64,000 nucleotides of DNA from Megalobrama amblycephala. Its lineage: Eukaryota > Chordata > Actinopteri > Cypriniformes > Xenocyprididae. Position numbers and translations under genes: made by a program. The stretch lies in contig NC_063054.1 of assembly GCF_018812025.1 (NCBI RefSeq), forward strand, positions 24,457,142 to 24,521,141, given 5' to 3'. Positions 30,912-41,774 of this stretch are shown piece after piece (the first letter of the stretch is position 1; each line of letters opens with the position of its first letter). The notes beneath the pieces were generated by a model that was given only the letters and a program-made list of their open reading frames with translations, was not told the origin of the DNA and made no database searches.

Positions 30912-33822
30912 TTTCCGATAATTCCTCACATCAGTTCCTTTGTTGCTGTTTATAGCTTTGTTTTATACTGGTGTTGTATTGACAGAAGACTTTAGCAAAA
31001 CTCTGGGGAAAACAGTGAGGCCAATATAGCACAATAAATGGAATAGAATTCAATTGAAGGGAAAAGAAAGAGAGAGAATGCACAGCATGAGACTGATGTA
31101 TCGAGAGAAAAGAGAGCGAGTAAAAACACAAAGAAGGCTGAAAGAGAGTTCTCATTATTTTCTAATTAAGCGCAGTCTCCTCTTGTTTAGCATAATGATG
31201 GCGGCTCTATCTCTGTCTCAGGCAGACAGTGGGGACGAACCTCAGCAGACCTAAGTAATCAATGAACCGAGTGCAACATCATTACAGAAGCATCCAGAGA
31301 GGAGGAGCCAGACGAACACACGCACACACAGAAAAATATGCTTATGCACAGATACATTCATAACACCCAACTATGACTATGAGGGATTATACCGCTTGCA
31401 TAATATATGTTCTGAAGGTACAGAGCAAATGGCTGGGAAACACAGTTGTTTAGCGGGAGGACATTTATGCTGAATAACTGACATGCAAAATACTACTCAG
31501 AATTGCATACTACATACTAACATACTACATACATAGTATTTATGGATACATTACTATTTATGCAGTACATTTTTTTTAATGCACGTAATACCCGAATGAG
31601 CTACCACATTAGCCAAAATGTGCAACAGAGTATGGCATGGAATACTGTGTTCCACACAGCAATGTGCTTGACTAGACCTTCCATTTTCAGCCTGATGAAA
31701 AAACTGCAAGAAGCTTAATATCAGCCATATATTTAACATTATTTAATCAGACTACCATGATTTAAGAATGAAGAATTGGATTAAAACATATTTCATTTCT
31801 GTGATAAAAACTGAGTAGCATTTGACACCTATGTAGCAAAAACTCGAAAAATCAAATACAAAAATTATATAAAAATGACTATTATCATTAACAAGCAATA
31901 AAGCGGTAACCATTTTAGACATACATATTTAGATCAGTGGGACCAGTATGCAGTTCATTCTTGAATTACTATCAACATCTTTCAGTGGGTGATTTTTAAA
32001 ATTCACAAATATGCATCAAATTTCACCAGATATTATAGACCTCCTTGGTTATATCCTTGTATACCCTGCAGTACGCTAGTATTCCATAGCTTCTGAGTTG
32101 TAATTATACTCATAAAGTGACAAGGACATGTGGGATATCTGTATGCATGTGTGTATGTCAGCTTGAGAAAGGGCTGAAGGATAATCGGCCAGCCTTTAAT
32201 GACACCTTAAAGACACCAGGACCTCTAGCTCCCCCCGACTCTATCCTCTCTATGTTTCTCTCTCTCTCTTCATCACACTCTTTGAGACATCCACAGAGAC
32301 ACCTCAGAGACAGAGAACTGTGACACTGTCATACCTCTGACATATGCACGCACACAGAGGCCCAATTAGAGCTAAAGAGGTCTGATGGCTTTACTGCAGG
32401 CAGCCACAACCCGCCTCTTCAGTCCAAAAATATTGCCGTCACTGCCCTCGTACACACAAAACACATCATTCCTGAAGCAAATGTCAAGCCATCCAGAACA
32501 AGGTCAACTGACCCTCTTTTTTGTTGCTTCAGCTATATTTTAGGAGCTTTACATAGTTGAGCCCCCAGCATGAGTTTTTTTTTTTTTTTTAAGGAGACCA
32601 TTATTTTAAAAAGTATCACCTTATTATTTCTACGATAATGCTTGTCAAGTGACATACCGCAGCCACAATAGCACTGTCTGCCAGATGTATCGCTTTTATT
32701 TAGCTTTTCCTATTTTATTCTAAAAATTCACAGACTTAACTATATCATGAACTATCTTACATATTCCAATTGTCAAATAAGTGAATGTGTTGTCATTTAA
32801 ACACCTTTATAATGATCATGTTAGTTGATCTATTCTGTGCGACAGATGCCGCCATGTTAGTTTGCAATGCAGTTGCAGGGAGTTGCATCTGTCGGATTTA
32901 CAACACATAAATTCATCCATTTCTCCTGAAATACATAAAAGTGGCCGATGTACTGGGAGAAGAAGTGTAAACTTTATAGTTAACTACACAATGTGTATCT
33001 AATATGAATAAAACATATCATCAAATTATAATATATGAAACCATATCCCTGCCGGATTGGCAAAGGAATGAAATTGTTAAGCAATGAGAACAGCTTGGCC
33101 CAATGGTGGAAAAGCTGCTAAAGAGAGTTTTGGTTTGGGCCAGTAAGCAATACTTACTGGCCCAAACCAAAACCGGACAAAAAATCCCTAGCAACCACAT
33201 AACAATTCACCTAGGCTATGTACACACTGTAAAGTTTCAGGAGTTCCCTAAATTATGTTCTGTGCTTACGGAACATGACTCGCTCCCGAAACTGCAGTGA
33301 TTAACACTGTGGTAACCACAGCAAAGTTCTGGAATCTTGAGTGTTTGGTAATCGCAATTCTGACCAAATAAACATTACAGCGACAAAGGACTCATTAAGT
33401 TAAGCAATTTTAACTAAAGCACAGTCGACGGAGTCGTGTTTTGCTTATGCTTAGAAAGGCTGCTTATTATAAGCGTTTTTGGGCTTGTTGCTTGTTGCAT
33501 TATTATTGGCTCATAATGCGATCAAGTTTACAGAGTTATTAAAGTGAGCAGGAGCGGGTCGTGAAATTTTGATCTTATTTTCAGCATAAATCATTTGGAT
33601 TTATTTCAGTTTATGGTGGGCTTGTTCTTGCTCGCTGTTTTTCTAGCAAGATCTGGCAACAGTGATTTTCTTGCATCACACACTTAGGGAAGAGAGAAAC
33701 ATCTCTGATGTACATCATACATTGTTAACTATTAGTTGTTCAGTTTGGTTTTATACTGACTGCATAGATGTTTTGTAAATGCGGTTGTCACTACCTGCAT
33801 TTTTCGGGAGTTAATTCGATTG
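30911..33822. other. 2.9-kb intron stretch, mostly unique
   Basis: No exon or transposon end recognised. It ends in a repeat of the type ccctagcaaccacataac (about 33185-33210). This also occurs at 37540-37815, on the far side of the Tc1 element. Confidence 0.5.
33128..33172. repeat. perfect 20-bp inverted repeat, 5-nt loop
   Basis: Left arm 33128-33147 (ttttggtttgggccagtaag), loop caata, right arm 33153-33172 the exact complement. Related sequence at about 37610 and 37765 keeps only the left part (ggccaataagcaatac) followed by ctagcaacc. The right arm is therefore likely a local inverted duplication. Confidence 0.9.
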
Positions 33823-34057
33823 TACAAACCCGATTCCAAAAAAGTTAGGACACTGTACAAATTGTGAATAAAAACAGAATGCAATGATGTGGAAGTTTCA
33901 AATTTCAATATTTTATTCAGAATACAACATAGATGACATATCAAATGTTTAAACTGAGAAAATGTATCATTTTAAGGGAAAAATAAGTTGATTTTAAATT
34001 TCATGGCATCAACACATCTCAAAAAAGTTGGGACAAGGCCGTGTTTATCACTGTGTG

Positions 34058-34338
34058 TGTTACGGTATGCTGGTGTAGAGATGAGGCAGATACGGATTTC
34101 CACAATTACACGTAATATTTAATGAACAAAAGGCAAGGAGAACCAAACATACACTCTATACAACATTCAGAACGGACAAGGAGTAAAGGGAGTGAGTCCA
34201 TTATATGGGGAGTGCTGACGAGGAGGTCCAGGTGAAGGTGATCCGTGATGATGGGGAGAAGACGAGGGAAGTGAGTGCAGGTGAGGAGAACAGGAGGACT
34301 ATGGGAAATGGAGTTCAGGAGACAAGGGATCCGTGACA
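34058..34338 (-). repeat. 3' LTR of the gag-only element
   Basis: 281 bases, mate of 35787-36067 with two mismatches (about 0.7%), which points to recent insertion. Preceded in element sense by the purine tract. Confidence 0.92.
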
Positions 34339-34416
34339 GTACCTCCCCCTCCCGGTAGGCGCGACCTCGCGCCGTAGATGGAACACCGGGGAGGGGGGGT
34401 GGGCGCCCTGGAGACC

Positions 34417-35745
34417 TCATGCTGGTGCAGGGAGAGGCATGGGTAGGAGTGGAGGTCTCCAGGGCGGGTCCATGAGCCATGGCGGGTGAGGTACAGCAGG
34501 CAGCCATGGCGGGTCAGGTGCAGTGGGCGGCCACGGCGGGTCAGGTGCAGTGGGCTGCCATGGCGGGTCAGGTACAGCGGGCAGCCATGGCGGGTCAGGT
34601 GCAGTGGGCAGCCACGGCGGGTCAGGTGCAGTGGGCTGCCATGGCGGGTCAGGAGCAGTGGGCAGCCACGGCAAAGACCCACCCACATGTGTCTCCACCA
34701 CATGTCCCCCACCCACGGGTACTTGGCCCCCCCAAAAAAAATACTTGGGGAGGTTTAGGATAGTTACAAGGAGTCCCAGAGACATCATGGATATGTGGGT
34801 GGAGGAGCATGGAGCTGGCTTGGCGGCGCGTGGAGTGGCTGATTCGGCTGCGGCGACTGGGGCGGCTGAGGCAGGAGCGGAGGGCTCGGCGGCTGAGACT
34901 GGGGATACTGGCTCGGCGGCTGAGACTGGGGATACTGGCTCGGCGGCTGAGACTGGGGATACTGGCTCGGCGGCTGAGGCTGGAGCGGCAGGCTCGGCGG
35001 CGGCTGGAGCGGCGGGCTCGGCGGCAGCGGCTGGAGTAGAGGGCTTGGCGGCGGCAGCTGGAGCTGAGGGCTCGGCGGCGGCGGCTGGAGCAGAGGGCTC
35101 GGCGGCGGCTGGTGGCCAGGAGTGGAGAGGGGTCCAGTCCATTCCCTCATAAACAATAAGAAGCCCCACTGGTACAGGAGCTGGCTCGGCGGAGACTGGA
35201 ATGGGCTCCTTGGAGATGGCAGAGGACTTCGCGGATACTGGAGAGGGATCCGCGGAGACTGGAGAGAGCTTGCCCTTCTTCCTCTTCCTCCTTTTGGGTC
35301 TACCGGACCCAGCGGAGATTTGTGGGCCCGGCAGAACACAGGGGAACAATTCGCTGGAGGGGTATGTGGAGGAAGACGGAGCTTGGCTAACTGGCCAGGC
35401 CACCCGTGTTTCCGAAAGGACTGGATGAGATGAACACTCTTCCTGAACCTCTTCGACCAGAAATTTGGAGCCATTTAAATACAAAATTAAATTTATAGTC
35501 TCAGTTAAGGAAACATAATCGTCAGGTTCGTCAAAGCGAATAGTGTTCTCATCCAGCCCATCCAGAAACAGGGCGATAAGACGAGCGTCTGACCAGTTAG
35601 TCAAGTAAGCGAGCTCTACGAACTCCTCCACATACCTCTCCAGCGAACGTCCGTACTGGAGGAGACCGATGAGTCGTTCCGCCACGGACATGGTAAAGAG
35701 AGGCACAGGAGAAGCGGGAGTCACCGCTTGCAGGAAGATTCCCAT
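34417..35745 (-). CDS. Gag-like protein of the LTR element, Pro/Ala-rich
   Basis: An intact frame. ATG codons at 35745 (MGIFLQAV) and 35691 (MSVAERLIGLLQYGRSLERY) are likelier starts than the in-LTR ATG at 35832. From the second ATG the product is about 424 residues. The first part (SLERYVEEFVELAYLTNWSD, ARLIALFLDGLDENTIRF) resembles the helical retrotransposon Gag domain. A basic run (RPKRRKRKKGK) follows, then Ala/Pro repeats of the AAEPVSPVS type. At the end are seven 9-residue DPPWLPTAP-type repeats (27-bp units). No zinc knuckle and no pol motif. Function beyond particle formation is unknown. Confidence 0.75.
   Translation of the reverse strand: MGIFLQAVTPASPVPLFTMSVAERLIGLLQYGRSLERYVEEFVELAYLTNWSDARLIALFLDGLDENTIRFDEPDDYVSLTETINLILYLNGSKFLVEEVQEECSSHPVLSETRVAWPVSQAPSSSTYPSSELFPCVLPGPQISAGSGRPKRRKRKKGKLSPVSADPSPVSAKSSAISKEPIPVSAEPAPVPVGLLIVYEGMDWTPLHSWPPAAAEPSAPAAAAEPSAPAAAAKPSTPAAAAEPAAPAAAEPAAPASAAEPVSPVSAAEPVSPVSAAEPVSPVSAAEPSAPASAAPVAAAESATPRAAKPAPCSSTHISMMSLGLLVTILNLPKYFFWGGQVPVGGGHVVETHVGGSLPWLPTAPDPPWQPTAPDPPWLPTAPDPPWLPAVPDPPWQPTAPDPPWPPTAPDPPWLPAVPHPPWLMDPPWRPPLLPMPLPAPA
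34480..34675. repeat. 27-bp tandem repeat inside the Gag frame
   Basis: About seven units of the type atggcgggtcaggtgcagtg with small changes, coding DPPWLPTAP-like nonapeptides on the minus strand. All frames on both strands stay open here because of the composition. Confidence 0.9.
34875..35120. repeat. tandem GGCTCGGCGGC repeats, Ala/Pro-coding
   Basis: Units of 27-30 bases containing ctcggcggctgagactgggg or its variants. On the minus strand they code AAEPVSPVS and AAEPSAPAA repeats of the Gag tail. GC content is far above the surrounding intron. Confidence 0.88.
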
Positions 35746-35786
35746 CTTCTTGATTGTGGAAGTCCAACGGTATTGGTCCGTTCTTC

Positions 35787-36067
35787 TGTTACGGTATGCT
35801 GGTGTAGAGATGAGGCAGATACGGATTTCCACAATTACATGTAATATTTAATGAACAAAAGGCAAGGAGAACCAAACATACACTCTATACAACATTCAGA
35901 ACGGACAAGGAGTAAAGGGAGTGAGTCCATTATATGGGGAGTGCTGACGAGGAGGTCCAGGTGAAGGTGATCCGTGATGATGGGGAGAAGACTAGGGAAG
36001 TGAGTGCAGGTGAGGAGAACAGGAGGACTATGGGAAATGGAGTTCAGGAGACAAGGGATCCGTGACA
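35787..36067 (-). repeat. 5' LTR of the gag-only element
   Basis: 281 bases. In minus sense it starts TGTCACGGATCCC and ends ATACCGTAACA, the usual TG...CA. It differs from the other LTR at the catgtaat/cacgtaat and gactaggg/gacgaggg positions. Confidence 0.92.
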
Positions 36068-36099
36068 GTGTGGCATCCCCTCTTCTTTTTATAACAGTC

Positions 36100-37043
36100 T
36101 GCAAACGTCTGGGGACTGAGGAGACAAGTTGCTCAAGTTTAGGAATAGGAATGTTGTCTTAGGTCTTCTTTGTCGCTACTTCCTCTTTATGATGCGCCAA
36201 ATGTTTTCTATGGGTGAAATATCTGGACTGCAGGCTGGCCATTTCATTACCCGGATCTTTCTTCTACGCAGCCATGATGTTGTAATTGATGCAGTATGTG
36301 GTCTGGCATTGTCATGTTGGAAAATGCAAGGCCTTCCCTGAAAGAGACGACGTCTGGATGGGAGCATATGTTGTTCTAGAACTTGGATATACCTTTCAGC
36401 ATTGATGGTGTCTTTCCAGATGTGTAAGCTGCCCATGGCACACGCACTCATGCAACCCCATACCATCAGAGATGCAGGCTTCTGAACTGAGCGCTGATAA
36501 CAACTTGGGTTGTCCTTGTCCTCTTTAGTCCGGATGACATGGCGTCCCAGTTTTCCAAAAAGAACTTCAAATTTTGATTCGTCTGATCACAGAACAGTTT
36601 TCCACTTTGCCACAGTCCATTTTAAATGAGCCTTGGCCCAGAGAAAACGCCTGCGCTTCTGGATCATGTTTAGATATGGCTTCTTTTTTGACCTATAGAG
36701 TTTTAGCCGGCAACGGCGAATGGCACGGTGGATTGTGTTCACCGACAATGTTTTCTGGAAGTATTCCTGAGCCCATGTTGTGATTTCCATTACAGTAGCA
36801 TTCCTGTATGTGATGCAGTGTCGTCTAAGGGCCCGAAGATCACGGGCCTCCAGTATGGTTTTCCGGGCCTTGACCCTTACGCACAGAGATTGTTCCAGAT
36901 TCTCTGAATCTTTGGATGATATTATGCACTGTAGATGATGATAACTTCAAACTCTTTGCAATTTGTCTCTGAGAAACTCCTTTCTGATATTGCTCCACTA
37001 TTTTTCACCACAGCATTGGGGGAATTGGTGATCCTGTGCCCAT
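36100..37043 (-). pseudogene. Tc1-like transposase, broken
   Basis: Starts near 37043 with MGTGSPIPPM, then an early stop. A helix-turn-helix segment (KGVSQRQIAKSLKLSSSTVH) follows. Further frames give SVNTIHRAIRRCRLKLYRSK, then [26 protein letters not shown] (Asp) and [15 protein letters not shown] (Glu). I count 34 residues between these last two catalytic positions, the standard DD34E spacing. Several stops and frame changes make it inactive. Confidence 0.87.
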
Positions 37044-37499
37044 CTTGACTTCTGAGAGACACTGCCACTCTGAGAGGCTCTTTTTTATACCCAATCAGTT
37101 GCAAATAAGTTGCAAATTGATCCTCCAGCTGTTCCTTATATGTACATTTAACTTTTCCGGCCTCTTATTGCTACCTGTCCCAACTTTTTTTGAAATGTGT
37201 AGCTCTCATGAAATCCAAAATGAGCCAATATTTGGCATGACATTTCAAAATGTCTCACTTTCAACATTTGATATGTTATCTATATTCTATTGTGAATAAA
37301 ATATAAGTTTATGAGATTTGTAAATTATTGCATTCCTTTTTTATTCACAATTTGTACAGTGTACCAACTTTTTTGGAATCAGGTTTGTAGAATGCGGTTG
37401 TCACTCCCGTAAACTACAGTACTGGACTGTGTGTGAACAGAACAGGATTAAGCACTAAAAGGTAAACTGACAACCGAAATTAGTTGCAGTGTGTATGCA

Positions 37500-37815
37500 T
37501 GTGGCCCTAGAATTCACTCATAACACCTTAGCAACCACCATGGCAACCTCTCACAATACTAAAGCATCACAGATACATGGAGTTGGGCTCTTTTGACTTG
37601 GTCCAGTAAACAATACCCTAGCAACCAACCCAACCACCCAAGCAACCACACAGCAGTGAACTTAAAATCACTCAGAACACTTTAGCAACCACATAGGAAT
37701 GCCTTGGCAACCTCTCACAACACTAAAGCATCATAGACATATTATAGACATCATAGGCCTTGTTTGACTTGGGCCAATAAGCAATACTTCTAGCAACCAC
37801 CCAGAACACCCTAGC
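37500..37815. repeat. CCCTAGCAACCAC-type tandem-like repeat
   Basis: Recurring tagcaaccac, ggcaacctctcacaa and aaagcatca blocks separated by variable DNA. Part of the same repeat is on the other side of the Tc1 insertion (near 33130-33215), so the Tc1 element landed inside or next to it. Confidence 0.6.
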
Positions 37816-39555
37816 GACTACTTATAAACATAAAAAGTCAGTTTAAAAAACATGTTAACAAGTTGAAAATGTAAAAATCTAGTTATTACTTGCTGTATAT
37901 TTCACTCTATGCACACAATACTAAATAAATGAAAGAGGAGAAGGAAAGGGAAAAGGAAGATGGAGAAAGCTAGATTATTAAAATCTCAATTACACAGAAA
38001 AATACAGACACACTGCCTGTCCATACATCCTTTATGCTACTTGCACTGGTGCGTTCCTTTTCCTAATTTCAGCATTTCCATCCATCTATAACAGCATAGC
38101 TCCTCGCCGCCTCAGTACTAATTCTGCTGCTCATTGCACCTCAGTGACCCCTTCAGCACTAATAGCTTCCCATGATCTGATATGATGTTAATTCTGCTGT
38201 CTATTGCACTTCTGTGACCCCTTCAAAGATAAAAAAAGATTCTCAGGCAACATCTGCATAACTAAAGACAGTCTGATCAATCTGTATGAGCCTTGCCCTG
38301 GTCTCTCCTCCATAATTATAAACAGTAAAGCACTATGGGGAGTCTGATAGACAAGCAATGGTGTTTCGTAGTACAGCCGTGACTCTCTGCTCAGCCAAAA
38401 CGACACCTTGCTACCCCTACGGGGCAGTGAATTGTAGGACATTTATCTCTGCTGTACTAATCAATCAAGTTAAATGAAGGCAGGAATAAATCAGACATCC
38501 AGCCAGGCACAGTCATTCATCAGGGTACAGATGAGTTGTCCTCCGAGAAATTAACTCTAACCCACACACACATATACTCTAACTCACCAACGAGGGAGTT
38601 ACAATAAGATATGGGTCTGACGTGTGACGTGTGTGTGCTTGTACATCTGAAAAAAAAAAAAAAAAGAGTGTGTGTCGGTTTTAATTTCTTTGCACTTTGC
38701 TTTGGGCTTATCATGCCCATCATAATAACTAATGTACGCTGGCTGCCACTGTTGACAAAAGCCATCGAACCAGCTTAAACTGGAGTGGCAGATTAACTAT
38801 GTTCTATGGGGGCTTTTTCCGATGCATAATTCCCAGGCTATCACTGGGGTAAAAAATAAATAAAATGTAAAAAACCTGAAATGAAGTGTTCACAACTAAT
38901 TCAAAAGATATTGAGCAAATGAATGGATGAATAAATTCAGAGGTGTAGCACAGCTGGAGGGGGACATTCCTCAAAAGTCCACATTTTAGGATATTTTTTT
39001 TGTATAGGGACAGTACAAAATGTCAAAAAAAAAAAAAAGATTTATTGTTCATAATTTGCATCTCATGTAAAAAATATAGTACAACAAAATTATAAATGTA
39101 ATGACTATAAAAAGCTACACATAAATACTCTATTAGACAGTCATTCATAAATCTGAGGCTCAGTCAGATTTTTTTTTTTTTTTTTTTTTTTTTTGGAACA
39201 TTCTGTAACCTGATTAATATTCATGAGTCATGCTGATAAGATTTATAATGTGTCCCTCTACTTTTCAGAACATTTCTAAAGAAAATGTCAATATGAATAA
39301 ATGATTGAGAATAGGAAGAACTTAGCATCCAAACACACTCATTCCCTAAAACCAGTCTCTCCTAAAATAAAGATATTCTTTTGACGCTGCAGCACAAATT
39401 GAAGAACTATGTGCCTACTTAAAGAGATCTAATCAGCGTCCTTTATTAAAATCAAAACATCTCATGAATATTTGAGTGACGCATTTCCATATTCTAAGCG
39501 TTTGTGCCACTGCAGGCGACAGAAGCCCGGAACACAACAATGTAACAATACATAC
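37816..39555. other. intron d-e end, low complexity but no element
   Basis: Poly-A or poly-T runs at 38649-38664, 39026-39039 and 39172-39194. No transposon ends or exons recognised. Confidence 0.5.
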
Positions 39556-39639
39556 CTCATCATAAGTGTACCGGTAGTCAGCTCTCTTTGATTTCAAATC
39601 CCACAGCACCACGATCCCAGACTCAAATCCTATTATGAG
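39556..39639 (-). CDS. stxbp5: stxbp5 exon d: WD40 blade LIIGFESG
   Basis: Twenty-eight whole codons, phase 0 at both ends: LIIGFESGIVVLWDLKSKRA then DYRYTYDE. The G-ESG-VVLWDLK pattern is a WD40 strand with the conserved Trp-Asp. The acceptor is CGCTTTAG|CTC and the donor is GAG|GTATGT. As a symmetric 84-base exon it could in principle be skipped without a frame change. Residues 101-128. Confidence 0.95.
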
Positions 39640-40141
39640 CTAAAGCGAGAAGAAAGATGTGGGGGGGAACAAGAAAAGAAGGAAAATACGCCGTCAGTCT
39701 GTAAACCTGACCTGTAAACTGATGAGAGTTCATGCAGGAGGTGACATAAATCTAAAAGTACAGTAAATGATGTGTTTCAGCAAAGTAAATATTAAATAGC
39801 TGTTAGAGAAAGTTTGTCCTTTCATCTGATTGTTAATCCAAAACAAATGTTCATTCATTCTTAAACAAAATCAATAAATCAGACGAAACATTCCACTCTA
39901 AACATAGAAAATATGTGCAAGCAAGTTGTCATTTATTATTAAAGAAATAGCTCAGCTGGCAATGAAAATTGTATAATTTAAACTTGTCGTTCCAAACCTG
40001 TATGACTTTTATTTTTCTGTGGAATGTCTTGCTTTCTGATTTAAATTTTATCCTGTACACAAAGTTACTGTATAACTTCAGAAGACTTAAAATATTTGTT
40101 TTCAGATAATTTTATGGTGCTTTTGCATTGTTTCTTAAGCT
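39640..40141. other. intron c-d, first part, nothing recognised
   Basis: A degraded TTAAAGG-like motif (attaaagaaatagctcagct near 39940) is possible; no partner end was found. Confidence 0.4.
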
Positions 40142-40825
40142 TTAAAGGTCCCGTTTTTCGCGTTTTTTCGAAGCTTTGATTGTGTTTATAGTGTGCAATA
40201 TAACATGTGTTCATTTTTCACGTGTAAAAAAAAACAGTATTTTTCACATAATTTACTTATCTGTATACCGCTGTTTCCACTGTCATAAAAACGGGCTGAT
40301 GACTTCCTTGTTCTATGAAGTCCCTCCTTCAGAAATACGTAACGAGTTCTGATTGTGCCAGCGGTTCCTGTGTTGTGATTCGACAGCAGCTTAGCGAACC
40401 TTGCCCGGAAAGGTCACGCCTCTTACCATAACGTGGAGATGCACGCGCTCAGTGTTATTGTAAACATGTCTTTAATTTTACCCTATCAATTTGAGCCGGA
40501 ATCAGACCCGGTGATTGGACTGCGGGATGAAAATAACAGCGTTTCGACGACATGGCGACAAACACACTCTACAAATGCAACTCTTGTGTATTCCTGTGGG
40601 CGGAGGTTAGTCAAAAAACTGTTTTAGTGACGTCATTAAAGAAGGAAGTAGAGGGATGTAGTCCAAACTGGCCGTTCGATGTAGGCGACTTCTGTTAAAT
40701 AAAATATCTCGCTTGGCATTGAACTTTGAGCTTTAAAATTTTACAGATTTTATTTATACTCTAACAACAACATTACACACTAACTAAAGTTTGAAACATG
40801 GGATCACGAAGAACGGGACCTTTAA
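40142..40825. mobile_element. TTAAAGGTCCCGTTTTTCG element
   Basis: Ends ttaaaggtcccgtttttcgc and cacgaagaacgggacctttaa are inverted, with TTAA edges. Inside, the plus-strand frame at 40433-40624 reads MSLILPYQFEPESDPVIG and related sequence. I cannot place it with confidence; it may be a scrap of the parent transposon's protein. Confidence 0.8.
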
Positions 40826-41537
40826 AGCTTCAGTACAGTTACTGAAAACGCATGGAAAACAACAACCAGGAAATGTATCAAAATTTCTTTTAAAAATGAC
40901 GACAAGTCTCCTGTCATCTGAGTTTCAAACCTCTTTGTTCTTCTTAGAGATTCAGTGATAGTATATAAATTGATAAAGTGTCGTAGTTCTGTCAGCCAAG
41001 AGGGAGGGACAATGTCTCTAAAGACTTTAAGACCCATTAAGAACTGAGTGGACCTGTTATGGATCGATGCCCCGTTCAGGGGCAGAAGTGGGATGGGAGA
41101 GAGAGTTTGAGTGGATCATCACTGTAAAGGCACCTATGAGGAGCTCCCAGCTGCCAGAGAAAGAGACAGACAGTTTGTCATCCATATGAAGGCAAAACCC
41201 CAGCAGGTGTTTGCCGGTCTCTCTGCTCCCCTCTGACTGTGCACTAGCAATTAGCAAAGGTAAAATGAATGTCTAAAAAGATGCATTTGGAAGTAGCTGG
41301 AGCATTTGTTCATCTCCTTCATATCTCCTCGATCATTTGTTTTCAAAAACAACATAATTTGCTAACAAGCTGTGTGAGATTAGACCCAATTACTGAACTG
41401 TGCTGCACTGTAGGAAAGCAATGTCTTATGAGTTCAGAATGGAAAGAAACAAAAGCTTTGTCGGTGCAAGGGAAATTAATTATTCATGTCAGGGAGTGTT
41501 GATTTGTTTTCATGTAGTTGTGCCGGCATATCCATAC
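40826..41537. other. intron c-d, last part, nothing recognised
   Basis: Unique-looking sequence with no repeat end or exon. Confidence 0.45.
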
Positions 41538-41601
41538 CTTGCCCTCATCCATAGGATTGTCACTAATGTGAACCACTGGGCCGGGGTGGGCCTTGGAGGA
41601 C
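41538..41601 (-). CDS. stxbp5: stxbp5 exon c: short first-propeller exon
   Basis: Sixty-four bases coding SSKAHPGPVVHISDNPMDEG plus K, almost identical to the mammalian tomosyn segment. The acceptor is TCTCCCACAG|G and the donor is AAG|GTATGG. The first base completes Leu from exon b, and the exon ends in phase 0. These are residues 79-100 of the partial protein. Confidence 0.95.
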
Positions 41602-41774
41602 CTGTGGGAGAGAGACAGATTTAGGATTGGTGTTAGGATCGAGGAGTTCAAATACACAACGGGAAATAGTATGAAGACAGTGAGGAAACGATCCTTGGGG
41701 ATGTGTGTGTTTGACTCTGTGAGATGGAGAGAAAGGACATTTAAAATTGCATTTGACATTTTTCTTGTTATATA

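Larger units (their letters stand above)
34058..36067 (-). mobile_element. gag-only LTR retrotransposon, young
   Basis: Two 281-base direct repeats at 34058-34338 and 35787-36067 run TGTTACGG...CCGTGACA on the plus strand and differ at two positions that I found. The target duplication is gtgtg at 34053-34057 and 36068-36072. A purine tract (GGGAGGGGGAGGTAC in minus sense) lies just inside the left repeat. That makes the left repeat the 3' LTR and the element minus-strand. A primer-binding site is not obvious. No protease, reverse transcriptase or integrase fits in the 1.4-kb inside. Confidence 0.93.
33825..37387 (-). mobile_element. Tc1-like element with IR/DR ends, split by an LTR element
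   Basis: Ends caaacccgattccaaaaaag and cttttttggaatcaggtttg are inverted and flanked by TA. A second repeat of the binding-site type lies inside each end (aaaaaagttgggaca near 34021-34035; tgtcccaactttttt near 37177-37191), giving the IR/DR layout known from Sleeping Beauty-like Tc1 elements. Without the LTR insertion it is about 1,548 bases. A 15-bp direct repeat, aatgcggttgtcact, lies outside at 33778-33792 and 37391-37405. Confidence 0.9.

Noticed and set aside
34480..35120. Regular 27-bp repeats that might suggest a CRISPR-like array
   Set aside because: The units are contiguous without spacers, code in-frame peptides and are in a vertebrate genome.
34523..35152. A 209-codon Gly/Ala-rich plus-strand frame
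   Set aside because: Antisense to the Gag-like frame in GC-rich tandem repeats. The LTR element's purine tract and Gag motifs put the sense strand on minus.
40433..40624. Frame with LPYQFEPESDP as a host gene exon
   Set aside because: It lies wholly inside a TTAAAGG-ended element and has no splice context, so it is more likely a scrap of a transposon protein.
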